Origin: a virus
Length of the DNA stretch: 23,975 nt
Reading direction: 5' to 3' (one strand)
Virus record (IMG/VR): IMGVR_UViG_3300023180_000398
Span: 1-23,975 of that record
A program made the translations under genes and the position numbers. The notes under the pieces were generated by a model. The model did no database searches. It worked only from the letters and a program-made list of their open reading frames with translations, and was not told the DNA's origin. This document shows positions 1-6,749 of the stretch, one piece after another (positions within the stretch are counted from its first letter, which is position 1; every line of letters begins with the position of its first letter).

Positions 1-211
1 CGCACAAGGTGCAGTATTTCTCGTTGTGTTGAAGAATTTGTTCTTTAGTTCTTCGAGAAAGCGCAGAAAATTCATTGTCATATTGGGTAATAGGGGTTGA
101 TATTATGCAAAAACTACTTTTGCTTGCGTCCGTATTTTTGCAACTTACGATCAAGCTCAGGATCGCTAAGAGCAGAAATATCAGAATCGATTTGTTTTGC
201 CTTTCTAACAT
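1..211 (-). CDS. Rz1: Rz1-like outer-membrane lipoprotein (o-spanin), embedded in Rz, 3' end outside the window
   Basis: This frame starts at an ATG inside the Rz-like gene, in its +1 frame, and stays open for 70 codons to the window edge. The N-terminus is a lipoprotein signal: basic residues (MLERQNK), a hydrophobic stretch (residues 8-22) and a lipobox ending I21-V-S-C24, so Cys24 would be lipidated. The mature part contains an FCIISTPIT segment, an Asp, RRTKEQIL, then HNEKYCTLC. This resembles the C-P-D-T-HN-C pattern of o-spanins that I recall from other Gram-negative phages. O-spanins pair with i-spanins to fuse inner and outer membranes in the last step of lysis. An embedded +1 Rz1 is the classical lambda arrangement. 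The reading frame and lipobox are seen; function is inferred. The stop codon should lie just past the left edge. Confidence 0.82.
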   Translation of the reverse strand, partial: MLERQNKSILIFLLLAILSLIVSCKNTDASKSSFCIISTPITQYDNEFSALSRRTKEQILQHNEKYCTLC

Positions 212-317
212 TCTTCAAGGTTTCGTTTAGTTTATTATTTTCTCTTTGTGTTTTGCCTACGAAAAAACCTAGAAACACTAAAAAGAAACCAAATATTGCT
301 TTTATAATTTTTACCAT
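114..317 (-). CDS. Rz: Rz-like i-spanin
   Basis: A 67-residue protein with one N-terminal membrane segment (IIKAIFGFFLVFLGFFVG, residues 4-21). It is followed by a charged, helical periplasmic part rich in Lys, Asn and Glu (residues 22-45) and a C-terminal SDPELDRKLQKYGRKQK tail. Its size and N-in/C-out layout fit an inner-membrane spanin subunit. The decisive support is the lipoprotein frame nested in its +1 frame, the hallmark of Rz/Rz1 pairs. Its ATG overlaps the end of the upstream 35-residue gene, so translation is probably coupled. No strong Shine-Dalgarno is visible. It acts after holin and endolysin, by bridging to the o-spanin and disrupting the outer membrane. It is shorter than lambda Rz but within the range of small spanins. 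Confidence 0.75.
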   Translation of the reverse strand: MVKIIKAIFGFFLVFLGFFVGKTQRENNKLNETLKNVRKAKQIDSDISALSDPELDRKLQKYGRKQK

Positions 318-418
318 CTATCAAAATCATTATTAAGCCACAAAGCTATCATTGTAGCTATTACAAAAAATCCTATCCAATAGCTATTAACTATTGAGTC
401 CATCACCAAGTCTGGCAT
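311..418 (-). CDS. 35-residue single-pass membrane peptide in the lysis cassette
   Basis: This short frame begins MPDLVMDSIVNSYW and ends NNDFDRW. Between them is one predicted transmembrane stretch (WIGFFVIATMIALWL, about residues 14-28). The ATG lies one base after the TAA of the upstream holin-like gene. Its own stop overlaps the ATG of the Rz-like gene (ATGGTAA), so it fills the gap between two genes exactly and looks translationally coupled on both sides. There is no separate Shine-Dalgarno. The N-terminal side is acidic and the tail mixed. I do not recognise a family. It could be a pinholin, an antiholin or a small lysis accessory, but position is the only evidence for a lysis role. Part of the frame could be open by chance; the tight fit argues against that. 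Confidence 0.55.
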   Translation of the reverse strand: MPDLVMDSIVNSYWIGFFVIATMIALWLNNDFDRW

Positions 419-419
419 A

Positions 420-656
420 TTATTTTTTCTTTTGTTCAAGAACAGATGTACCAAGTAAGCCAACACCAAAGCCAATCAACCAATTAGCTGAAGCATCTAG
501 CTCACTAAAATTAGTAACATCACCCATAAGACCAGTTACAAATAGAGCGAACTTCTCCATCAAACCAAAGCCAGTACAAATCATTCCAGTTAATCTCTTT
601 GAACTGAACGATCCCCAGCGGTCTTGTAATATTTGAGGTACAGTATTTTTACTCAT
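420..656 (-). CDS. Holin-like protein with two membrane segments
   Basis: A 78-residue protein with two hydrophobic segments, about residues 23-46 (MICTGFGLMEKFALFVTGLM region) and 58-73 (NWLIGFGVGLLGTSVL). They are separated by an acidic loop (DVTNFSELDAS), and the protein ends in a basic EQKKK tail. Small size, two helices and a charged C-terminus are the usual signs of a class II holin, which permeabilises the inner membrane to time lysis. It lies three genes upstream of the spanin pair and starts two bases after the stop of the preceding small membrane gene. No Shine-Dalgarno is seen, so coupling is likely. It is the best holin candidate in the window. There is no specific motif that proves it, and a neighbouring membrane protein could be the holin instead. 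Confidence 0.55.
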   Translation of the reverse strand: MSKNTVPQILQDRWGSFSSKRLTGMICTGFGLMEKFALFVTGLMGDVTNFSELDASANWLIGFGVGLLGTSVLEQKKK

Positions 657-658
657 AA

Positions 659-850
659 CTATATAAACATTTTAACAGCTGCTTGTCCTACTGCCTTGCC
701 AACTACTATAGAAATAGTTATTAAGGAGATTCCAATAGCTATACTTAATATAGATACCCAAATGCGAGCTTGTATGCGATGATGATCTAAATATGCAAGC
801 CATTCGGCAAAAACTTCTGCTATTACGCTTTTTTTGTTATTTTTTGCCAT
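659..850 (-). CDS. Small single-pass membrane protein, lysis cassette
   Basis: A 63-residue protein with a soluble, amphipathic N-terminal half (AEVFAEWLAYLDHHRIQARI) and a long hydrophobic C-terminal half (IWVSILSIAIGISLITISIVVG, about residues 30-51). The final segment, KAVGQAAVKMFI, is itself weakly hydrophobic, so a second short helix is possible. The start overlaps the end of the upstream membrane gene by 14 bases. The family is not recognised. The location between other membrane proteins and the spanins suggests a holin, antiholin or accessory role. That is inference from context only. Confidence 0.5.
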   Translation of the reverse strand: MAKNNKKSVIAEVFAEWLAYLDHHRIQARIWVSILSIAIGISLITISIVVGKAVGQAAVKMFI

Positions 851-1088
851 TATTGCTTATTATTACGTGTATTAACTTATCAATTTTTTCGTTAGTCTCT
901 CTATTAGATTCCTCAACTTTTTTATTGAGTTCTTCTATTTTAATTTCTAACGCTTTAGTAACTTCTGCAGTAATCAAATATCTAAGTCCCTTTACAACAA
1001 TTCCAAAAATACCAGCAATAATACCAATAGTGGTCCAATGAGATGGATCAGAGGCGGTTTCTGCTACTTTTTGAAATTGTTTTTCCAT
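837..1088 (-). CDS. Membrane-anchored coiled-coil protein, lysis cassette
   Basis: An 83-residue protein with a short polar N-terminus, one transmembrane segment (WTTIGIIAGIFGIVVKGLRYL, about residues 18-38) and a charged helix (TAEVTKALEIKIEELNKKVE and onward, residues 40-75). The helix has heptad-like spacing of hydrophobic residues and probably forms a coiled coil. The ATG shares a base with the TAA of the preceding tail chaperone gene (TAATG). The layout resembles small phage membrane proteins encoded next to holins, but I cannot name a family. It might be a holin partner or a second inner-membrane spanin-like protein. It is the first gene of the membrane cassette after the tail genes. 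Confidence 0.5.
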   Translation of the reverse strand: MEKQFQKVAETASDPSHWTTIGIIAGIFGIVVKGLRYLITAEVTKALEIKIEELNKKVEESNRETNEKIDKLIHVIISNNGKK

Positions 1089-1447
1089 TAATTAAGTTGA
1101 TCTAATTCTGATTGATTAGCGGCTTGCTTAATATTGTTGATTTTTAAGCGCGCTGCTGCACGTGCATCCTTAATATTTTGTGGACATGCTGTGCCATTAT
1201 CAACTTCTCTTATGATATACCAATCAGTTGAGTTTAGATATTCTTGCTCTGTTTTGATTAAGGCATCTTTTTGTGGATCTATATCATCAACCCATTGATT
1301 GCTGCCAAAATCCCATTTTCTTATCGGAAAATCAATAGGCGCTTCACCGACAAAGGTTATGTCAGATCTATTTAAATCAACGGTTGATACTTCAACGGCC
1401 TTGCCATTAGAGTCAACATAGCAATAAGTTCCTTTTTGTAATGTCAT
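1088..1447 (-). CDS. Phage tail assembly chaperone (tail APC family-like)
   Basis: A 119-residue soluble protein. Its C-terminal half carries the pattern NSTDWYIIREVDNG, then a Pro (P89), then IKDARAAARLKI. This matches what I know of the Phage_tail_APC family: a D-W-x(2,3)-R segment, a conserved proline, then an Arg-rich helix. Such proteins are usually encoded directly after a tail fibre gene and are thought to help fold or assemble the fibre. That is the arrangement here, since the ATG overlaps the TAA of the fibre gene by one base. The N-terminal half (residues 1-60, with KWDFGSNQWVDD) looks like a small beta domain. No frameshift site is apparent, so this is not the lambda G/GT type. Confidence 0.7.
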   Translation of the reverse strand: MTLQKGTYCYVDSNGKAVEVSTVDLNRSDITFVGEAPIDFPIRKWDFGSNQWVDDIDPQKDALIKTEQEYLNSTDWYIIREVDNGTACPQNIKDARAAARLKINNIKQAANQSELDQLN

Positions 1448-3147
1448 TATAAAATCTCCTCAATAATTATTCCGCTCTTCAGTGCTCCGCCAAAGTATGC
1501 AGTAGAAGTGTTTCCATTAATATAACAAGATCCGGCACTAGAGCCATATCTCAATTTATATGTCCTAGATGAAGTTGAGCCAGAGCTCTCAAAGTATATA
1601 GCTGTTAGAACTCTATTTCTTCCCCCTGTGTCATCATGTGATGCTGAAGCTGCAATAGCATCTGCGTCACTATCTTTAAATAGCGCTATAGCCATTTGTT
1701 GCGTACCATTGGCAGCTAGAACAGCATTAATAGTTATTTTTAATGTTGAAGTAGCATATTTTGGAGTAAACGCTAGAGTGGTAAATTCTGCTCCTTCAGT
1801 ATTTTGAGGAATAGTATTGTCAAAAGGAATGGCTGTTGATGTATTTGTATAAGTTGAAGATAATGAGCTATCTGTTTGAACTAGACCAATACCAACCGCA
1901 CTTCTTTCCTCATTAAATAACCTCGGATCAAAAGCTGTAACTGATGTGCCTTTTTCTAATTTGATATTAGTGATAAATGCAGTATCAGCAACTGTTGCAT
2001 CTGTATCATCTAGCCAGATTAATACAGCAACATTTGCCGTTGAAGAGGTATCAATCGAAACATTGGCAATAGAAAAAGTTTGATAAGAAGTTGTTAATGT
2101 TAGGTCGCTTGGAGTGTTCTCATAGGTCCAATTAGTTGCAAGGGAAGGATCAGTTCCTGCTCCATTCCAAGTTGCAACAACATCAGTTGTTACAGAATCA
2201 GCAGTACCAGTCCAAGAAATAACAGCAGCCCTTAATGTTTCTAGGGTTGCGTTTGATCCACCTTTTCTTGCGCTAAATGATAAAGAAGCTGTGCTTCCAA
2301 TCATTGCTGCTGAATCAGCAGCGCTAAGCACATGAAGGCAAGCCCATTGTTTGTTAGCTGTTTCTTGGTCGAACTTAATTGCCGAATAAGCGCCAGTTGG
2401 AACTGTAGTAGTTTCTTGAGAGACATCAGCAATGTCATTCCCATCTGATAATAGGCGAATACCATCAAATAAAATAGTATCGTCATTATTGGCTGGAGTT
2501 GTTGTTGAATCAAAAGTTGTTCCTCTGGTTGAAACAGAAGCCTGACCGTTAGTAACATAGTTACGATTAAAAGAAGGGTCAGAAAAGTTTAGTGCATCAA
2601 TATAAGGTTTCTGAGGGTTTAGAACAACAACATCTGTGCCATCATAAAGTAAGTCATAATATTGGTCTTGCTGTAAATCACCAGATTCTACATCAACTTT
2701 AGCTCCAGCACCATCATATTTTTTCATATTCTTGGCACCAACAGCTGAAATATTTAAAGTAGAAGCGCCTGTATTATCAGCATTTATTTTAATATTGAAT
2801 CTAGATCCAGTAGCATAAGCAGTTATAGCAGGAGAGGGTGTTGCTGTGTAAGTATCAGCAGATCCACCAGCTGTTCCAAGGGTAGTATAAGTACCATCTT
2901 GAACCTGACCTAACGCTATAGAATCTGTTCTTGCGCTACCGTTTGTTAATCCAGTGAGCTTCTTAGAGTTCATTGGAATATTGGCAGTGATAGTAGTTTG
3001 ACCATCCTTTGTAATACAATTAGATAAGCCGGTTGCCATACCATCCATCTCACCATCCATTCTTGATGCTGTAATATTTACTGAATTACCTAAGTCGGTT
3101 ACCCAATTATACAATCTTTCAAATGTTCCTGATCCGTTAAATGCCAT
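1447..3147 (-). CDS. Tail fibre / receptor-binding protein
   Basis: A 566-residue protein. The N-terminus (residues 5-75) has the conserved podovirus fibre-attachment pattern: FERLYNWVTD, then ASRMDGEMDGMATGLSNC, DGQTTITANIPM and a downstream ALGQVQ. After this comes a small beta domain (about 85-190) and a Ser/Thr/Asp-rich beta region (200-410). The C-terminal domain (about 420-566) starts near VGIGLVQ and includes FTPKYATSTLKITINA and a final SGIIIEEIL. It looks like a trimeric receptor-binding tip. The start has a clear Shine-Dalgarno (AGGAGA) about 8 bases upstream. It is followed by its likely chaperone gene. Role: host-surface binding, probably carbohydrate. The fibre call is firm; the receptor cannot be told. 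Confidence 0.85.
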   Translation of the reverse strand: MAFNGSGTFERLYNWVTDLGNSVNITASRMDGEMDGMATGLSNCITKDGQTTITANIPMNSKKLTGLTNGSARTDSIALGQVQDGTYTTLGTAGGSADTYTATPSPAITAYATGSRFNIKINADNTGASTLNISAVGAKNMKKYDGAGAKVDVESGDLQQDQYYDLLYDGTDVVVLNPQKPYIDALNFSDPSFNRNYVTNGQASVSTRGTTFDSTTTPANNDDTILFDGIRLLSDGNDIADVSQETTTVPTGAYSAIKFDQETANKQWACLHVLSAADSAAMIGSTASLSFSARKGGSNATLETLRAAVISWTGTADSVTTDVVATWNGAGTDPSLATNWTYENTPSDLTLTTSYQTFSIANVSIDTSSTANVAVLIWLDDTDATVADTAFITNIKLEKGTSVTAFDPRLFNEERSAVGIGLVQTDSSLSSTYTNTSTAIPFDNTIPQNTEGAEFTTLAFTPKYATSTLKITINAVLAANGTQQMAIALFKDSDADAIAASASHDDTGGRNRVLTAIYFESSGSTSSRTYKLRYGSSAGSCYINGNTSTAYFGGALKSGIIIEEIL

Positions 3148-3162
3148 TTAAATTTTCTCCTG

Positions 3163-4623
3163 TTATTGGTTTGTTACGAAACTAGACGACCCAACTGCTG
3201 CACCTTTAGTTAGAAGATCAACAATGCGTCTTGTTTTTTCATTAATAATTGCCTTACTTGCTTTTTGAGGTAGGGCGGATTTCACTATTTCTTCAGCTAC
3301 TTTATCAGCTTTTAATATCTGAGATCTTGAAGAAGCATTTCTAATAGCAGAGCTTGCAGCTTGACTCATTGTAGTAGATGCAATACCGCTGCCACTTGCA
3401 AATGTTCCAATTGGAATTAATCTGCTTCCAAAAGTTCTAAGGGTATCACCGACAACACCAGTTTGAGCCGCTTCTTTAATTAACTTTTTCTCTTGTGCAG
3501 AAAATCCTCTTAATCTATTAGGGTTGCTAATTAATGTTCTAAAGCCACTCTTAATTGCAGTTGCTGGGTTATCACTAAGCTCAGCTCTTGTTATGATTTT
3601 TTCAATATCTCTAAGTTTTGCTGATTTAGCCCAGATCTTTCTGCCTCTTTTTAATGCTTCAAATCCCTCTTTAGTTCCAACCACATCTTCTGCCTTAACA
3701 TCTTCTATGGATTTTCTGAAAGCATCTTGAATCTTTTGCATCTTAAAACCTTCTTTTGTTAGTTTTCCAGTTGTTTTATCAACCAAAGAATCAATTCTAT
3801 CGCCTAAGATTTCATCGATTTCTTGAGCGGCTTGTAGGGATATTTTTCTATTCTTTAATTGGTCAATATCATTAACTAATTTTGTGAAGCTATCATCTCC
3901 AGTTAATAATCTAGCTTCTTTTGTTTGAGGAGTTAGCTTCTTAACATTGTTAATGAATTTATTGGTGACGTTTTCTCTTAAAACTCCACCCTTATCATTA
4001 GCTTCTTTATATGTAGCACTTGCTATATTTCTTAGATCATCGGAGGTAACTTTTGGATTAACTTCTTTTTTAACAAGCTTCTTAACTCCTTTGGCTGTTT
4101 TACCTAAACCTCTAAGGGCGCCAGCAGTTGCTACAGAAGTAGCAGCGCCAATAGCAGCTTGTTTTGCAGCCGCTTCTAAAGTACCTTCTTGAGTTGGAGT
4201 TAAGCCGGCAACTGTGCCTCCCGCAAGGGCAGCACCTTTTAATGCGCCAAGTCCTGCACCAACAGGAGCTGTTCCAATTATTTGACCAGCACCTCTACCA
4301 ATCTTTTGAGCGGTAGTCAGGCCTTCTCTTTCTCTAGCAACCTGAGCCCCAACCTTTCTTGAAAGATCTTCTCTTCCTGCAAGTTCAGCGCCTCTTTGGA
4401 ATGCGCCAGCTGCAAGTTCACCTAAGCCAGGGCCTATTTCTAGGATTCCTTCTTTTAGGCTATCGATAAATGTTGCGGCGGTTCCAGCTTGTGCAACTTT
4501 AGTGCCTGCGCCTTGTAGTAGGCCGCGTCTTTCTGCTTCTTTTATTACGGCAGCTTTCTCAGGAGTTACTAAACCTCGTCTAACCGCTTCTTGTAAAATT
4601 TGTGTTCTTGAGAGTGTTGTCAT
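3163..4623 (-). CDS. Putative internal virion (DNA ejection) protein
   Basis: A 486-residue protein. Near the N-terminus a ten-residue unit occurs twice, ILQEAVRRGL (9-18) and VIKEAERRGL (26-35). A long Ala/Gly-rich region (about 90-170, with GAGLGALKGAALAGGTVAGL and AAIGAATSVATAGALRG) contains weakly hydrophobic helices able to insert in a membrane. A Lys-rich helical part follows (170-350), and a second Ala/Ser/Gly stretch near 390-440. Large, Ala/Gly-rich proteins with cryptic membrane helices between the tail hub and fibre genes are typical podovirus ejection proteins, which leave the virion and help DNA cross the envelope. The start lies one base after the previous stop, with an AAGG Shine-Dalgarno. 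No lytic transglycosylase motif is visible. Exact role is inferred. Confidence 0.6.
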   Translation of the reverse strand: MTTLSRTQILQEAVRRGLVTPEKAAVIKEAERRGLLQGAGTKVAQAGTAATFIDSLKEGILEIGPGLGELAAGAFQRGAELAGREDLSRKVGAQVAREREGLTTAQKIGRGAGQIIGTAPVGAGLGALKGAALAGGTVAGLTPTQEGTLEAAAKQAAIGAATSVATAGALRGLGKTAKGVKKLVKKEVNPKVTSDDLRNIASATYKEANDKGGVLRENVTNKFINNVKKLTPQTKEARLLTGDDSFTKLVNDIDQLKNRKISLQAAQEIDEILGDRIDSLVDKTTGKLTKEGFKMQKIQDAFRKSIEDVKAEDVVGTKEGFEALKRGRKIWAKSAKLRDIEKIITRAELSDNPATAIKSGFRTLISNPNRLRGFSAQEKKLIKEAAQTGVVGDTLRTFGSRLIPIGTFASGSGIASTTMSQAASSAIRNASSRSQILKADKVAEEIVKSALPQKASKAIINEKTRRIVDLLTKGAAVGSSSFVTNQ

Positions 4624-4624
4624 T

Positions 4625-5677
4625 TTAAGGCCTTATTCCAAATTCAATTAATTTCTGGTTTATTTCATCATTTGATAAACTTTTTAGATTGCGACCCTTC
4701 TCAGACTTACCAGCCTCCTTAAGCTGCGCCCTAAAATCCTTCCTAAACTGACGATCAAACTTCTTCTTCTCAGCTCTAAAGTCAGTAGTAAACCTACCTT
4801 CAGATTCTAGGTCAGATGCAAGGTCAGCAAGTTTTTGGTCATAACTACTTAAAGTTCTAAGAACGCCTATTGCTTTTTTGGTTGCTAACTCAGAAGTGCC
4901 TAATTCAAATATAGTTTTCTTAGCTAGATCCAATTCCTTCTCAGAAATTGCACCTTTTAGCTTACCAGTAGCCTGGATTGTTAAGTCAGAGACTCTTTGT
5001 TGAATGATTCTAGTATTAGCAGCTTTATCTAAATCAGATGGAAGGCCAAATGCTGCAGAAAATTCATTAAGAGTTGCAACCTTAGAAGCGCCAGGTCCAA
5101 CAAAAGCACCGTCATCTAAAGCACTTTCAATAGCATCTAGGTTAATATTAAATTTAGCGGCATTATCACCTTGCTCTAGAATATTATTCAGTCTAACAGC
5201 TTTACTTTTGCCAGATTCTTTCTTGAAAGATGATTCCAATTCGCCGGTTTTTACTTCTACCAAAGGTTTTGTTGAAGTTGCTTTTTGTACTGCTAAATCA
5301 GCTTGTTCAGGGCTAATTAGGCCAGCATCTAAGTCAGATTGAATTTTACCAATATTACTAAGCGGAGTAGGGGATTCTAGGCTACCAAGCAACTGTTTAG
5401 CCACAAAAGCCTCTCTAGTTTCTGGAGATAATTGTTTAGCTAACTCAGGATCAATGCCAGCATTTGAAGCAAAAGCTAGTTGACTTTGTCTTTCTTGTTC
5501 AGCTAATTTCTTACGAGCTCTGTTCTGTGCAAAAGCCCCAATAGCTGCATTTCCAAGTTGCGCGGCTAATACACCATATCCACCCCTTGGATCAAATCCA
5601 ATGCCTTGCTCAGCTCTTTGTGAGATTTGACCCGCTTCAGCTAAAGCTTGTTGTAATACTCTTCTATCTACTGTCAT
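4625..5677 (-). CDS. Putative internal virion protein
   Basis: A 350-residue, mostly helical protein rich in Ala, Gln, Leu and charged residues. The N-terminal segment reads RRVLQQALAEAGQISQRAEQ, followed by GGYGVLAAQLGNAAIGAFAQ and NRARKKLAEQERQSQ. I recall this pattern from uncharacterised virion proteins of Bcep22-like podophages. The C-terminal third (270-350) is highly charged. No signal peptide or enzyme motif is seen. A strong Shine-Dalgarno (AGGAGG, 8 bases before the ATG) fixes the start, and the ATG overlaps the upstream TAA by one base. Its place between an S74-domain protein and an Ala/Gly-rich ejection candidate suggests a part of the internal core or ejection apparatus. Confidence 0.55.
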   Translation of the reverse strand: MTVDRRVLQQALAEAGQISQRAEQGIGFDPRGGYGVLAAQLGNAAIGAFAQNRARKKLAEQERQSQLAFASNAGIDPELAKQLSPETREAFVAKQLLGSLESPTPLSNIGKIQSDLDAGLISPEQADLAVQKATSTKPLVEVKTGELESSFKKESGKSKAVRLNNILEQGDNAAKFNINLDAIESALDDGAFVGPGASKVATLNEFSAAFGLPSDLDKAANTRIIQQRVSDLTIQATGKLKGAISEKELDLAKKTIFELGTSELATKKAIGVLRTLSSYDQKLADLASDLESEGRFTTDFRAEKKKFDRQFRKDFRAQLKEAGKSEKGRNLKSLSNDEINQKLIEFGIRP

Positions 5678-6747
5678 TATTGGACCCTCCTGAAATCTGC
5701 GTCAATCATAGCGTAAATAACTGCCTTAGTGCCGTTCTCTAGAGTTATTACGGCATCAGGGTTTATCTCTTCTACGTCTTGAGCCATTACGCCTTCATAG
5801 CGGAATTCGCCATATTTCTTATCCTTATATTCAAATTCAAAGATTGGTATTCCGCTTGGTGAGACTCCTACTTGTTCGATATTTTCTTTTAGGCGTATGT
5901 CAGAAAACGCCGCTGCAATAGCGGAGCTACCAGTACTTCCTAGGGCGCCAATTAATGCAGCATTTCTTTGCTCTCTTCTATCTTTTCTTGCTTGATCAGC
6001 TTGGAAAGCTCTATTTAATCCAGCCTGTTCAGCACCAAATAAATCTAAGCCGCTTGCTCTTGGCTGGAACTGATTAAAGCCAATACCTCCAACTTGCTGG
6101 GTATTAAGCAAGGAGGCGATTTCGTTAAACCTTGCAGCCCTTTGTGCCTCAACTGTGGCAACACTTTCTCTTTGCAATTCTCTTAACTGTCTATTTTGCT
6201 GTCCTTCTAAACGATTAAATTCTTGATTATATGCCTCACTACCAGCAGGGATTCCTTGATCAGCAAGCTCTTGTTTTAACCTATCTCTTTGTTCATCAAA
6301 GTCTCTTTGGAACAATTGTCTTCCTTCTTCAAATCGCGCCTCAGCATCAACTCCCGGCAGGTTGCCAGAAAGGGAAGAGGAAAGTGCAGAAGCCAAAGAT
6401 TCTTGTCTTAATCTTTGGCTTTCTGTAAACGGACTTTCCTCTAATCGGATAGTATTGGTTGACGGATCGAAGAATTGACTACCTAAGGCCGTTTCGATGT
6501 TGGGATTATTTATTAATAAGTCTTTTTGTTGTTCTCTTGATAAATTTTTAAATACATTCATTGCGGTTAATTGCTCAGGAGTCGATATTGTTGATAATCC
6601 TTTAGCCTTTCTTCTTGCATTAAAATCTTCAATAGACTCTCCTATTCCTAAAGTGTCTAGTGCACCGGTTGCTGCTAGTGATTCGCCGCCCGGAATTGAG
6701 CCTAAAATACCTCCAGCTGCTTTTTTAAAACTACTTCCAAATCCCAT
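5677..6747 (-). CDS. Virion protein with C-terminal S74-type intramolecular chaperone domain
   Basis: A 356-residue protein. Residues 1-60 hold a Gly/Ala-rich start, residues 105-260 form a long Gln/Arg/Glu-rich helical body (LFQRDFDEQRDRLKQELADQ, EGQQNRQLRELQRESVATVE), and residues 281-356 match a peptidase S74 / endosialidase chaperone: FSDIRLKENI, then RYEGVMAQDVEEINPDAV. In that family the Ser (S282) and Lys (K287) of the SDxRxK motif drive self-cleavage that frees the chaperone after trimer folding. The chaperone normally sits on beta-helical fibres or spikes, but this body is helical and lacks visible fibre repeats. It lies just downstream of the tail hub gene, so it may be a tail needle, adaptor or internal virion protein. 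Domain call firm; role open. Confidence 0.72.
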   Translation of the reverse strand: MGFGSSFKKAAGGILGSIPGGESLAATGALDTLGIGESIEDFNARRKAKGLSTISTPEQLTAMNVFKNLSREQQKDLLINNPNIETALGSQFFDPSTNTIRLEESPFTESQRLRQESLASALSSSLSGNLPGVDAEARFEEGRQLFQRDFDEQRDRLKQELADQGIPAGSEAYNQEFNRLEGQQNRQLRELQRESVATVEAQRAARFNEIASLLNTQQVGGIGFNQFQPRASGLDLFGAEQAGLNRAFQADQARKDRREQRNAALIGALGSTGSSAIAAAFSDIRLKENIEQVGVSPSGIPIFEFEYKDKKYGEFRYEGVMAQDVEEINPDAVITLENGTKAVIYAMIDADFRRVQ

Positions 6748-6749
6748 AT

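Noticed and set aside
1088-1447. Programmed frameshift in the tail chaperone, as in lambda G/GT
   Set aside because: No slippery heptamer with an extending frame was found; the gene matches the fibre-associated chaperone type instead.
2301-2558. 85-residue minus-strand frame inside the tail fibre gene
   Set aside because: It is an out-of-frame shadow of the fibre gene, with low-complexity Leu/Gln content and no start signal.
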